A DNA stretch of 64,000 nt from Leptotrichia shahii (GTDB taxonomy: Bacteria; Fusobacteriota; Fusobacteriia; Fusobacteriales; Leptotrichiaceae): positions 1,984,001-2,048,000 of the forward strand of contig NZ_AP019827.1 in assembly GCF_008327825.1 (NCBI RefSeq), in the 5' to 3' direction. Each line of letters begins with the position of its first letter. Positions within the stretch are counted from its first letter, which is position 1. Both the position numbers and the translations under genes were made by a program. Below, piece after piece: positions 25,008 to 33,440 of this stretch. Under the pieces are notes generated by a model that made no database searches, was not told the origin of the DNA, and saw nothing but the letters and a program-made list of their open reading frames with translations.

Positions 25008-25370
25008 TTATTCTATTTCCCTAATACTCCTTATTTTTATACGGCTATTTTTATTATCCCCAGCCGCTTCAATCAGAGCCGCCATCATTGCTGCCATCAT
25101 AGTCTCATCTTTTATTTTTTCCATACTAAATTTTTCTCTTTTATCTAATTCCTTTTCACTACTTAATTTTTCTGACTTCTCCAAAATTTTGTTATCATTT
25201 GTTTTTTTATTATCTTCATTTTCCCCTTCAAAGTTTGAAAAATATTTAAAAAATGATAACATAAATGAAATTAAAAATAATATAAAAAAAACGATTAACA
25301 TACTTACAACTGAAATATAAATTGCATCTGCAAATGTTACAGCTGAATTTCCAAATAAAATGCTTTTCAT
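25008..25370 (-). CDS. oadG: Na+-translocating decarboxylase gamma subunit (OadG-like)
   Basis: 120 residues with one N-terminal transmembrane helix (about 14-40), then a charged, low-complexity Lys/Glu/Asp/Asn linker and a C-terminal segment MMAAMMAALIEAAGDNK. This is the typical, poorly conserved gamma-subunit layout: a membrane anchor that assembles alpha with beta. Position between alpha and carrier genes supports the call. The C-terminal histidine cluster seen in some OadG proteins is not present. Confidence 0.8.
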   Translation of the reverse strand: MKSILFGNSAVTFADAIYISVVSMLIVFFILFLISFMLSFFKYFSNFEGENEDNKKTNDNKILEKSEKLSSEKELDKREKFSMEKIKDETMMAAMMAALIEAAGDNKNSRIKIRSIREIE

Positions 25371-25564
25371 ATTTTAATTATTCCTTTCATTTTTTATAAA
25401 CAATCACACAAAAATAATTTCAATTACTAAATTCAAACATTTATTCAAAATTATTTATAGTAAAATTGTATAAAACCGAACTGAAAATTACAACTATTTT
25501 ATTCAAAAGTTAGTTTGCTTAATTTTCACAAGTTCGATTTTAATAGGCTCAGGTATATTTTTTA

Positions 25565-25831
25565 TTATTTTATTTTATAGTAACTGTCAAATTTTTCTCT
25601 ATGTGAAAGTTTCATTTTATTTCTAAGATGAACCATATCACTTACAATTTTTTCTTCTACATGAGTTAATTTATCCCAATCTATAAGGTTTTCCTCATCA
25701 CGAGTCTTGTTTATTTCTGTATCAAGTTCTGATATTTTTTTAAGCAATGTTTTTTTATTCCAAGCAGTATTTTCATACCATTCTGTTATTTCCTTTAATT
25801 TTTTTTTGAAATAATCTATATCTAAATTCAT
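25565..25831 (-). CDS. Small helical protein of unknown function within the decarboxylase operon
   Basis: 88 residues, strongly charged, with no membrane segment and no signal. Predicted to be largely helical with coiled-coil spacing (KKLKEITEWYENTAWNKKTL, then KISELDTEINK). A good ribosome site (AAGGAGAGG) supports expression. It lies between the alpha-subunit gene (146 bases upstream) and the gamma gene (194 bases downstream), all on the minus strand. I do not recognise the family; an accessory or assembly role in the decarboxylase is only a guess from position. Confidence 0.6.
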   Translation of the reverse strand: MNLDIDYFKKKLKEITEWYENTAWNKKTLLKKISELDTEINKTRDEENLIDWDKLTHVEEKIVSDMVHLRNKMKLSHREKFDSYYKIK

Positions 25832-25976
25832 TTTACACCTCTCCTTAAGTTGCTAAATCTACTTTAGAATCAAGATAATAAAACCCGTCTTACTAAAAGC
25901 CTAATTTTAAATCCCGATTTTAAAGAAGTTTTACACCACAGCTAAAAAAATCATCAATTTACCACATCCTAATTTT

Positions 25977-27395
25977 TTAAAAAATCACTTCAATATTTTG
26001 AATACTTATTTCATCTTTTGATTTTTTTTGTTTCTCTGTTTTCTTCAAATCTTTCATTTCATACTTTTCCTTCAAATAATTTTTGGAAATTTGTGGAAAA
26101 CATGCATAAGTTAGCACATCTTCATCAGACTTTGCTAAATTTCCAATTTCATTTTTTATCGTATCATATTCATTTTGCAGCAAATCAGCTGGTCTTCCAG
26201 TAAATACTTCATCATTTCCAATTATAATCGACTTGATTTCATTAGAAATTTTTACAGGTGATTTTCCATACATTCCCTTTACATAATCTTTAATTTCCTT
26301 TGGAATCATCTTGTATCTTTGCTCTGTCAAAACATTAAATACCGACTGTGTCCCGACCATTTGGCTCATTGGAGTTACTAGTGGCGGATAACCCAAATCT
26401 TTTCTCACTTTTGGAATTTCACGAAGCACATCCTCATATTTATCTTCCGCTCCCTGTGCCTTTAATTGTGACAGAAGATTTGAAAGCATTCCTCCTGGCA
26501 GCTGATATTCCACAATACTCGGTTCTATCATGAGAGCCTTTGGATTTAATGTTCCATTATCAATATATTTTTTTCTTATCGGCTTAAAATATTCTGCAAT
26601 TTTCTTTAGGAGTTCCAAATTCAGCTCTGTATCGTATTTTGAATTTTGCAAAGCTCTAACAAGTGATTCTGTAGGCGGTTGTGAAGTTCCACCTCCAAAA
26701 GGAGAAATTGCCGTATCTACAATATCTACTCCAGCCTCGATTGCCTTTAATACACTCATTCCAGCAAGTCCCGCCGTTGCATGGGTATGCAGTTCAAGCG
26801 GAACTTTCAAAATACTTTTCAGCTCGCCCACAAGCTCATAAGCCACACCTGGTAGCAAAATTCCAGACATATCCTTTATAGCAATGGAATCTGCCCCCAT
26901 ACTTTCCATTTCCAAAGCTAGTTTTTTATAATATTCAATCGTATGGACTGGGCTAATTGTATAGCAAATAGCAAGCTGACTATGTCCCCCATATTTTTTA
27001 GTACTTTCAGATGCCTGTCTTATATTTCTCGTATCATTCAAAGCATCAAATGTCCTAATAATGTCAATTCCATTTTTTATTGAAAGCTCAACAAATTTAT
27101 CCACAATATCATCTGCATAATGCCGATAACCAAGCAAATTTTGCCCTCTTAAAAGCATTTGCAGCTTAGTATTTTTAACCCTTTTCCTAATTTCCCGCAG
27201 TCTTTCCCACGGATCTTCATGTAAAAATCTAATTTCCGCATCATAAGTTGCACCGCCCCAGACTTCCATTGCATAATATCCGACTTTATCCATAGTTTCT
27301 ATTATTGGAAGCATTTCAGCAGTTGTCATTCTTGTTGCCATAAGTGACTGATGTCCATCTCTTAGCGATGTTTCTGTTATTTTTACCTTTCCCAT
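25977..27395 (-). CDS. oadA: Oxaloacetate decarboxylase alpha subunit (carboxyltransferase)
   Basis: 472 residues. The TIM-barrel carboxyltransferase domain opens with ETSLRDGHQSLMATRM and carries the metal-binding LELHTHATAGLAGM; the conserved C-terminal PYC/OADA domain follows. It transfers CO2 from oxaloacetate to biotin on the carrier subunit, giving pyruvate. It ends without a biotinyl domain, which is encoded separately. It lies 45 bases after pckA, so PEP carboxykinase product and decarboxylase substrate are encoded together. Related pyruvate or methylmalonyl-CoA substrates cannot be fully excluded. Confidence 0.93.
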   Translation of the reverse strand: MGKVKITETSLRDGHQSLMATRMTTAEMLPIIETMDKVGYYAMEVWGGATYDAEIRFLHEDPWERLREIRKRVKNTKLQMLLRGQNLLGYRHYADDIVDKFVELSIKNGIDIIRTFDALNDTRNIRQASESTKKYGGHSQLAICYTISPVHTIEYYKKLALEMESMGADSIAIKDMSGILLPGVAYELVGELKSILKVPLELHTHATAGLAGMSVLKAIEAGVDIVDTAISPFGGGTSQPPTESLVRALQNSKYDTELNLELLKKIAEYFKPIRKKYIDNGTLNPKALMIEPSIVEYQLPGGMLSNLLSQLKAQGAEDKYEDVLREIPKVRKDLGYPPLVTPMSQMVGTQSVFNVLTEQRYKMIPKEIKDYVKGMYGKSPVKISNEIKSIIIGNDEVFTGRPADLLQNEYDTIKNEIGNLAKSDEDVLTYACFPQISKNYLKEKYEMKDLKKTEKQKKSKDEISIQNIEVIF

Positions 27396-27440
27396 AAAAA
27401 ACCTCCCTATTTTAAAGTTATCATAAAATAAAAAGTTAAT

Positions 27441-29036
27441 CTATTCAAAATAAGATGGTCCAGCATTTACAATATGTTCCGGCATATTTGGATATTTTTC
27501 AGAAAAATTTTTTCTAAACATTTTGGCAAGTTTTTTAGCCGCTGCTTCATAGGCTTCCTTATTTGCCCACGTGTCTATTGGATTTAACAATTCACTTGGA
27601 ACATTTGGACAATATTGCGGAATTTCCAAGTTGAAAATATCATCGTGTCTGTATTCCACTTCATCCAAATCACCATTTAACGCTGCCGTTACCATCGCCC
27701 TTGTATATATTAAGTTCATACGATTTCCAACACCGTAAGGTCCGCCAGACCATCCTGTATTTATTAAAAATACTTTTGTTCTGTGAAGATCTATCTTTTT
27801 ACCTAGCATTTCTGCATAAACTGACGGATCAAGCGGCATAAACGGTTCTCCAAAGCAAGTTGAGAATGTAGGCTGTGGCTCAGTTATTCCACGTTCAGTT
27901 CCAGCCAGCTTAGAAGTAAATCCTGTTACAAAATGATAAATTGCTGCATCTCTCGAAAGTCTTGAAACAGGCGGCAAAACACCAAATGCATCTGCAGTCA
28001 AAAATATTACAACATTTGGGATTCCTCCAATTCCGGGAATTTGTGCATTTTTTATATGACTAATTGGATACCCGACTCTTGTATTTTCAGTCAAGCTCTT
28101 GTCATAAAAGTCAAATTCACGTGTACTCGGATTCATTACAACATTTTCCACAAGACTTCCAAATTTTATCGCATTATAAATATCAGGCTCATGTTCTGGA
28201 TCAAGATTTATACATTTTGCATAACATCCTCCTTCAAAGTTGAAAATACTGTGATCAGACCATCCGTGTTCATCATCTCCAATCAATTTACGGTTAGGAT
28301 CTGTCGAAAGTGTAGTTTTTCCAGTTCCTGAAAGCCCAAAAAATATAGCAGTTTGTCCAGTATTTGGATCCATATTGGCAGAACAGTGCATAGGTAATAC
28401 ATCCATTTCAGGCATTACAAAGTTCATTATCGAAAATACGCTTTTCTTTATTTCTCCCGAATATTCTGTTCCGCAAATAATTCCAACTTTTGCTTCATAA
28501 TTAATAATTATCGCAGCTGACGAATTTATTCCATCAATTTTTGCATTGCATTTAAATCCTGGAGCTGCAATTATTGTAAAGTCAGCATGTCCATAATCCT
28601 TTAATTCTTCCTCTGTTGGACGGATTAAAAGCTGATGAATAAACAAATTTTGACTGGCACGTTCATTTATTATTCTAAATTTTTTTCGGCAAGCTGGATC
28701 TGCTCCCGCCATTCCATCAAATATGTATATTTCCCGATTTTGCAAATATGCAATTAATTTATTATAAATAGAATCAAATTTTTCCTTTTCAATAGGCTTA
28801 TTTACATTTCCCCAAGCAATTTTTTCATGAATTCCTGCGGTATCAACAATATACTTATCCTTAGGCGAACGTCCTGTATATTTTCCTGTCGTCACAACTA
28901 AAGCTCCACTGCTTGACAATGTTCCTTCCCCTCTTTTTAACGCATGTTCAACAAGTTCCGCAGGTGTCAAATTTCTATAAATTTGAGCTACATTTACTAT
29001 TCCTAATTTTTCCAAATCTTTTGTCACTTTTTTCAT
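27441..29036 (-). CDS. pckA: ATP-dependent phosphoenolpyruvate carboxykinase
   Basis: 531 residues from the ATG at 29036, which follows GGAGGGAGTATT; the frame extends 30 codons further upstream but without a ribosome site. The kinase P-loop GLSGTGKTTLS, the metal site GDDEHGWSD and the PEPCK signature LIGDDEHGW are intact. In fermenters it usually runs toward oxaloacetate plus ATP, which fits the oxaloacetate decarboxylase genes immediately downstream. A leader of nearly 500 bases with an intrinsic terminator precedes it, suggesting regulation by attenuation. Confidence 0.95.
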   Translation of the reverse strand: MKKVTKDLEKLGIVNVAQIYRNLTPAELVEHALKRGEGTLSSSGALVVTTGKYTGRSPKDKYIVDTAGIHEKIAWGNVNKPIEKEKFDSIYNKLIAYLQNREIYIFDGMAGADPACRKKFRIINERASQNLFIHQLLIRPTEEELKDYGHADFTIIAAPGFKCNAKIDGINSSAAIIINYEAKVGIICGTEYSGEIKKSVFSIMNFVMPEMDVLPMHCSANMDPNTGQTAIFFGLSGTGKTTLSTDPNRKLIGDDEHGWSDHSIFNFEGGCYAKCINLDPEHEPDIYNAIKFGSLVENVVMNPSTREFDFYDKSLTENTRVGYPISHIKNAQIPGIGGIPNVVIFLTADAFGVLPPVSRLSRDAAIYHFVTGFTSKLAGTERGITEPQPTFSTCFGEPFMPLDPSVYAEMLGKKIDLHRTKVFLINTGWSGGPYGVGNRMNLIYTRAMVTAALNGDLDEVEYRHDDIFNLEIPQYCPNVPSELLNPIDTWANKEAYEAAAKKLAKMFRKNFSEKYPNMPEHIVNAGPSYFE

Positions 29037-29205
29037 AATACTCCCTCCGTATTTACAAAATTCATAATCATTTGTAAAAATAAATATACTCAACAAATCA
29101 ATACTTTTTATTTTAAAAAGTACCAATATTCCTTAAATTTTCCATCCATTACTTTTACAATCATCTATCATAAAATTTAGAAATTTAAATCAGTAAAACA
29201 AAAAA

Positions 29206-29531
29206 TTCCCTACTTTTTATGTAGGGAAACGCAAAAAATTTTTAATTTTAAAAAATAATTTTTAAATATCTCAGATTTTGGATTTGTTTGAGTTATGTTA
29301 AATTTATAATAATATTTTTATCAAAAATAAATAAAACCTTTATATATTGAATTCTAAAAACAGTTTACATTTTATGCAAATATATACGAAAAAATTACAA
29401 TTTTATAGTCAATAATTTTTTTAAAATGTACTTTAGAAACCTAATTATGGTAACTTCCAATACATAATTCCATATTATTTTACACTATATAATTGCTTAA
29501 AATCATATTCAACATTATCTTTTCCCTACAT
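29206..29531 (-). promoter_or_regulatory. attenuator-like leader of pckA (terminator plus distant anti-arm)
   Basis: On the minus strand, TTCCCTAC (29228-29221), loop ATAAAAA and GTAGGGAA (29213-29206) form a hairpin followed by TTTTTTG, an intrinsic terminator located 170 bases before the pckA start. A second element, ATGTAGGGAAA (29531-29521), lies at the very start of the predicted transcript and is perfectly complementary over 11 bases to TTTCCCTACAT (29229-29219), the 5' arm of that terminator. The two pairings exclude each other. No ligand-binding motif is recognised between them. Confidence 0.55.
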
Positions 29532-29535
29532 TAAT

Positions 29536-29563
29536 ATTATCCCACATTTTTTCTAAAAGTCAA
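29536..29563 (-). promoter_or_regulatory. promoter of the pckA-oad operon
   Basis: On the minus strand TTGACT (29558-29563), a 16-base spacer and GATAAT (29536-29541). Predicted start near 29529, giving a leader of about 490 bases. The divergent kdsC promoter is 208 bases away; the sequence between shows no gene. Confidence 0.6.
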
Positions 29564-29748
29564 TATTTTTTTTAAAATTCTAATTAAAAGAATACTCTAT
29601 GAAAAATTAAATTTTTTATAAAGATATACTGTAATGTGAATTAAAAATACCTACAGTTCTTCAAACATCAATCTATTCGAGAATTATCAGAAACTTCGCT
29701 AAATAATTCTTCATAAATGTTTTTGTCCTGATTTTTTATAAAATAAAT

Positions 29749-29778
29749 TTGAATAACAACCATATATTGTGGTATAAT
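29749..29778 (+). promoter_or_regulatory. promoter of kdsC-like gene
   Basis: TTGAAT (29749-29754), an 18-base spacer and a perfect TATAAT (29773-29778) preceded by TGG (extended -10), 32 bases before the start codon. Confidence 0.65.
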
Positions 29779-29810
29779 ACTAGCAAGCTATAAACATAAA
29801 TGGAGAGAAA

Positions 29811-30305
29811 ATGATAAAATTAATTTTGCTGGATGTAGATGGGACACTTACCGATGGTGGAATTTATCTCGGAAATAGTGGTGAAGAATTAAAAAAATTT
29901 AATGTAAAAGATGGCTATGCCATCGTAAATGCGCAAAAATTAGGTATTGAATTTGGAATTATTACAGGCGGGAAATCAGAATTGCTAAAAAGACGTGCTG
30001 AAAAACTAAAAATAAAATACCTTTTTCAAGGAATCTCTGAAAAAACTCTAATGCTTGATGAGATTATAAATCAGACAGGACTAAAAGAAAACGAAATAGC
30101 CTATATGGGCGATGATTTAAATGACATGGCAATTATAAAGAGAGTTGGATTTTCTGGAACTCCGCTAGATGGAGCAAATGAAATAAAATCAATCGCTGAT
30201 TTTATCTCTATAAAAAATGGTGGCGAAGGAGCAGTACGTGAATTTATAGAAGCTATCTTAAAAAAAGAAAATTTATTTCAAAAATTTTTAACAATCATAA
30301 AATAG
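29811..30305 (+). CDS. kdsC: KdsC-like KDO-8-phosphate phosphatase (HAD family)
   Basis: 164 residues, the compact cap-less C0-type HAD phosphatase. Motif I is LLDVDGTLTDG (nucleophile Asp8, Asp10), motif II is the Thr in GIITGG, and motif IV is YMGDDLNDM. This size and motif set fit KdsC, which removes phosphate from KDO-8-phosphate in LPS core synthesis; YrbI-like sialic-acid phosphatases are close relatives. Cytoplasmic, single gene with a clear promoter. The next gene is 579 bases away. Confidence 0.85.
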   Translation: MIKLILLDVDGTLTDGGIYLGNSGEELKKFNVKDGYAIVNAQKLGIEFGIITGGKSELLKRRAEKLKIKYLFQGISEKTLMLDEIINQTGLKENEIAYMGDDLNDMAIIKRVGFSGTPLDGANEIKSIADFISIKNGGEGAVREFIEAILKKENLFQKFLTIIK

Positions 30306-30418
30306 ATTACATTTTTTTATTAAATAAAACCTTAAATATTCATATTTGAGATTTTTTTATAATTTATATTTATAGATTATTTTTATGAGTAATTATTTTT
30401 TCTTAATTAATTTTTTTA

Positions 30419-30490
30419 ACGTAAGGGCGTCAAATGCCACGCCCTTATAACCCAGCTTACGCAAAACTTTCTCAATAAAGAAATTTTGCC
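30419..30490 (-). ncRNA. candidate structured RNA element, partial copy C (inverted)
   Basis: On the minus strand: stem AGAAATTTTGC-type arms (30489-30479 and 30472-30461), then TAAGC (30459-30455), then hairpin AAGGGCGT-GGCATTTG-ACGCCCTT (30446-30423) followed by an A-rich tail. The eight-base loop beginning GGC and the preceding AAGC block match the 3' halves of copies A and B. The 5' GTCG and the CTGYTTGAG block are not clear, so this is a partial or decayed copy, divergent from copy B. Confidence 0.45.
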
Positions 30491-30535
30491 TGATATTTGT
30501 TTTAATTAAATAATCTGTTGTAATTGAATTAGAAT

Positions 30536-30709
30536 GTCGTGATTTTTTTGGAATAAAATTGACTGCTTGAGTTTTTTCAAACTTTTTAAATTGTAATTAG
30601 TTTAAAAAGTTTATAAGAACTTTTATTAAAAAGCGAGTTTCAATTCCATTTCAAAAAAATTCTTAGACAAGCGGGGATTGTAAAGGGGATGGCGACTGAT
30701 CCCCTTTAC
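30536..30709 (+). ncRNA. candidate structured RNA element, copy B
   Basis: Parts in order: GTCG (30536-30539); outer arm ATTTTTTTG (30542-30550) pairing with CAAAAAAAT (30652-30660); CTGCTTGAG (30563-30571); a variable perfect 12-base hairpin (30579-30590 / 30601-30612); GCGAGTTT (30633-30640); TAGACAAGC (30664-30672); terminal hairpin GTAAAGGGGAT/ATCCCCTTTAC (30680-30709) with loop GGCGACTG. The loop CGAC is perfectly complementary to the 5' GTCG. It agrees block by block with copy A at 5707 although the stems differ in sequence. It lies in a 579-base gap with no gene. Confidence 0.6.
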
Positions 30710-30884
30710 GTTTAGAAAAAAGAAAAATATTAAAAAAAAGAAAAATAATATCAATAAAAATAACTTTTGTTAATTTTAAATAAAATTCTTTAAGATGAAT
30801 ACTTTAGGAAATAAGCTTAAAATGGATTTATTAATAAATAAAAAATAATTAGAAAATATTAAAAATTATTTTTAGGAGGAAATA

Positions 30885-33389
30885 ATGGCAATAAAATATT
30901 TAGATGCCAAAAGGCTAAAATTAGTGTTTATTGGCGGTGGAAAATGGGTTACAAAACATGAGGAGCTTTTAAATGAACTGAATGTATATCCAGTTCCTGA
31001 TGGAGATACTGGAAGCAATATGTCAATGACATTAAATTCGATGATAAATGATCTGGAAGAAAAGACAGATGAAAAAATAAAAATGCCTCAACTTATAGAT
31101 GTAGTTGAAGAGGCTGTATTAATGGGAGCTCGTGGAAATTCTGGGACAATTTTGTCACAAGTAATTACAGGGTTTTTAAGAGGGATTGGTGAAAAAGTTA
31201 AGCTATTACCAAAAGATGTAGCTGAGGCTCTTGTAAGTGCAAAGGAAACTGCATATAATGCTGTAAGTGAACCTATTGAAGGAACAATGTTGACAGTTAT
31301 TAGAAAAATTTCTGAAAAGGCTACGGAATGTGCTGAAAAATTTGAAGATTTAGTAGCATTTTTAAAGGAAATCGTAGAGGCTGGGAAAACAGCTGTGGAC
31401 GAAACACCTGAAATGCTTCCAAAATTGAAAGAAGCTGGAGTGGTTGATGCTGGTGGAAAAGGTTTATTTTTCTTTTTTGAAGGGTTTTATAAGGTTACAA
31501 CTGAATTGAACCTGCTAGCTGAATTACAAAAGGCTCAAGTTAAAGAAAACGAATTTGATAAAACAATTGCAAATATTGATCACGATCCTGAAAGCATACA
31601 TTTCCAATATTGTACAGAATTTATCATTCTAAATGGTAACTTTGATACAAATGAATATAAAAAACGTGTATTAGAATTAGGAGATTCTGCAGTGTTTGCA
31701 CAAACTTCTAAAAAATTTAAGACCCACATCCATACAAATCACCCTGGAAAAGCAATGGAGATTGCGTTGGAATATGGGCCGCTGGAAAAAATGAAAGTGG
31801 AAAATATGAAACTGCAGCATGATAATTTACAAATTTTCAGCGAAAAGGATGAAGCAAAAATTTTTGCAAATAAAAAAATTGATAAGACAAAATCGGCATT
31901 TATAATTTTGGCAGATTCTGAGAACTTAAAGGATGAATTTTTAAAACTTGGTGCAGATGTCGTAATTTTAGGAGGACAAAGTAAAAATCCAAGCGTTCAG
32001 GAAATCTTGAATGCTATTGAAAAGACTGAAAAGGAAAATGTTTACATTCTTCCAAATAATAAAAATGTAATTACAACGGCAAAAATGGCAGCTGAAAAAT
32101 CTAAAAAAACAGTAGTAGTTTTAAGTACAAAAACAATGCTTGACGGATATTATTTTCTAAAAAATAAAGATACTGATATTGATGAAGTTAAAGAGGCGGC
32201 TTCTAGAAATTATTCTGTGGAAATTACAAAAGCTGTAAGAGATACAAAAGTTGAAGATTTATCAATCGAAAAAGATGACTTTATTGGGCTTGTAAATGGA
32301 AAAATAAAATACGCAAAAAAATCATTAAAAGAAACAGCAGATGCAATATTAGATGACCTAATAACTAAAAACACAATAACTGCAGTTATTGTAAGCGGAA
32401 ATGAAAAAGATGAAACTTCACAAAAAAGCATTGAAGACAAGTTAGCAGCATTAAAAACTACAATTATTAATGGAAATCAGGAAAATTACTATTATTATTT
32501 ATATATTGAAAATAAAGATCCAAATATGCCTGAAATTGCTATTTTGACAGATTCTGTATCAGATTTGACAAATGAAGACATTGAAGGGCTTCCAATAAAA
32601 GTTGTGCCTTTAAAAATTGATATAAACGGAGAGCTTTACAAGGATGGAGTGGAAATTTCAAAATCAGAATTTTGGCATAAAATGTTAAATAACGATGCAA
32701 AAATCAAGACATCTCAGCCATCACCGCAAGACTTTTTAAACGCCTATAATAAGTTATTTGAAAAAGGATACAAAAAAATTATCTCAATCCATCCATCATC
32801 AAAATTAAGCGGAACAATACAAGCGGCAAAAGTTGGAAGAAGTCTTGCAAATAGAGAAAATGACATAGAATTAATCGACAGTTTAGGCGCTTCATTACTG
32901 CAAGGATTCCTTGTGCTGGGAGCAGCAGGAAAATCAGTAAGAGGTGAAAGTTTTACAGAAATTATTAACTGGATAAATAACTTTAGAACTAAAGGTAAAC
33001 TTCTTATGATTATTCCAGACTTGAAATACCTTGAAAAAGGTGGAAGAATCGGAAAGGCAAGTTCGACAATAGCTGGAGCATTAAATATGAAACCTATTTT
33101 AACTGTAAATCAAGGGGAAGTTACAGTTGAGAAAAAAGTTCTTGGTGAACGCAATGCACAAAAATATATCGAAAAATATATTGAACGTGAAAGCAAAAAA
33201 CAAAGTATTGTACTTATGAGCGGATGGGGGGGAACTCCAACTGAACTTGAAAATGTTGTAAGAATTTATTCTGAAGTGGAAAATAATCCAAAGATTAACC
33301 CATTGATATTGAATAGAGAAATTGGAGCGGTAATAGGAGCTCACGCAGGTCCAGTTTATGGAGTATTTATATTCCCAAGATTAAGTTAA
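30885..33389 (+). CDS. FakA-FakB-like fusion: DAK2/DhaL kinase joined to a DegV fatty-acid-binding domain
   Basis: 834 residues. The N-terminal half is a DhaL-type kinase domain with VYPVPDGDTGSNMS and GARGNSGTILSQ (nucleotide and Mg sites), followed by a FakA-type middle region to about residue 550. The C-terminal part, about 556-834, is a DegV domain opening IAILTDSVSDLT, with IHPSSKLSGT and KYLEKGGRIGKAS. In Firmicutes these are separate proteins, FakA kinase and FakB acyl carrier, which phosphorylate exogenous fatty acids for phospholipid synthesis. Here they are covalently joined. AGGAGG precedes the ATG. Confidence 0.88.
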   Translation: MAIKYLDAKRLKLVFIGGGKWVTKHEELLNELNVYPVPDGDTGSNMSMTLNSMINDLEEKTDEKIKMPQLIDVVEEAVLMGARGNSGTILSQVITGFLRGIGEKVKLLPKDVAEALVSAKETAYNAVSEPIEGTMLTVIRKISEKATECAEKFEDLVAFLKEIVEAGKTAVDETPEMLPKLKEAGVVDAGGKGLFFFFEGFYKVTTELNLLAELQKAQVKENEFDKTIANIDHDPESIHFQYCTEFIILNGNFDTNEYKKRVLELGDSAVFAQTSKKFKTHIHTNHPGKAMEIALEYGPLEKMKVENMKLQHDNLQIFSEKDEAKIFANKKIDKTKSAFIILADSENLKDEFLKLGADVVILGGQSKNPSVQEILNAIEKTEKENVYILPNNKNVITTAKMAAEKSKKTVVVLSTKTMLDGYYFLKNKDTDIDEVKEAASRNYSVEITKAVRDTKVEDLSIEKDDFIGLVNGKIKYAKKSLKETADAILDDLITKNTITAVIVSGNEKDETSQKSIEDKLAALKTTIINGNQENYYYYLYIENKDPNMPEIAILTDSVSDLTNEDIEGLPIKVVPLKIDINGELYKDGVEISKSEFWHKMLNNDAKIKTSQPSPQDFLNAYNKLFEKGYKKIISIHPSSKLSGTIQAAKVGRSLANRENDIELIDSLGASLLQGFLVLGAAGKSVRGESFTEIINWINNFRTKGKLLMIIPDLKYLEKGGRIGKASSTIAGALNMKPILTVNQGEVTVEKKVLGERNAQKYIEKYIERESKKQSIVLMSGWGGTPTELENVVRIYSEVENNPKINPLILNREIGAVIGAHAGPVYGVFIFPRLS

Positions 33390-33440
33390 TTAATGTATAA
33401 AATTAAATTTTAAACATAATAATCAGAAAGAGGTACAGCT

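Noticed and set aside
26530-26841. 103-codon frame antisense to oadA
   Set aside because: Entirely within oadA; no supporting signals.
28041-28331. 96-codon frame antisense to pckA
   Set aside because: Entirely within pckA; no supporting signals.
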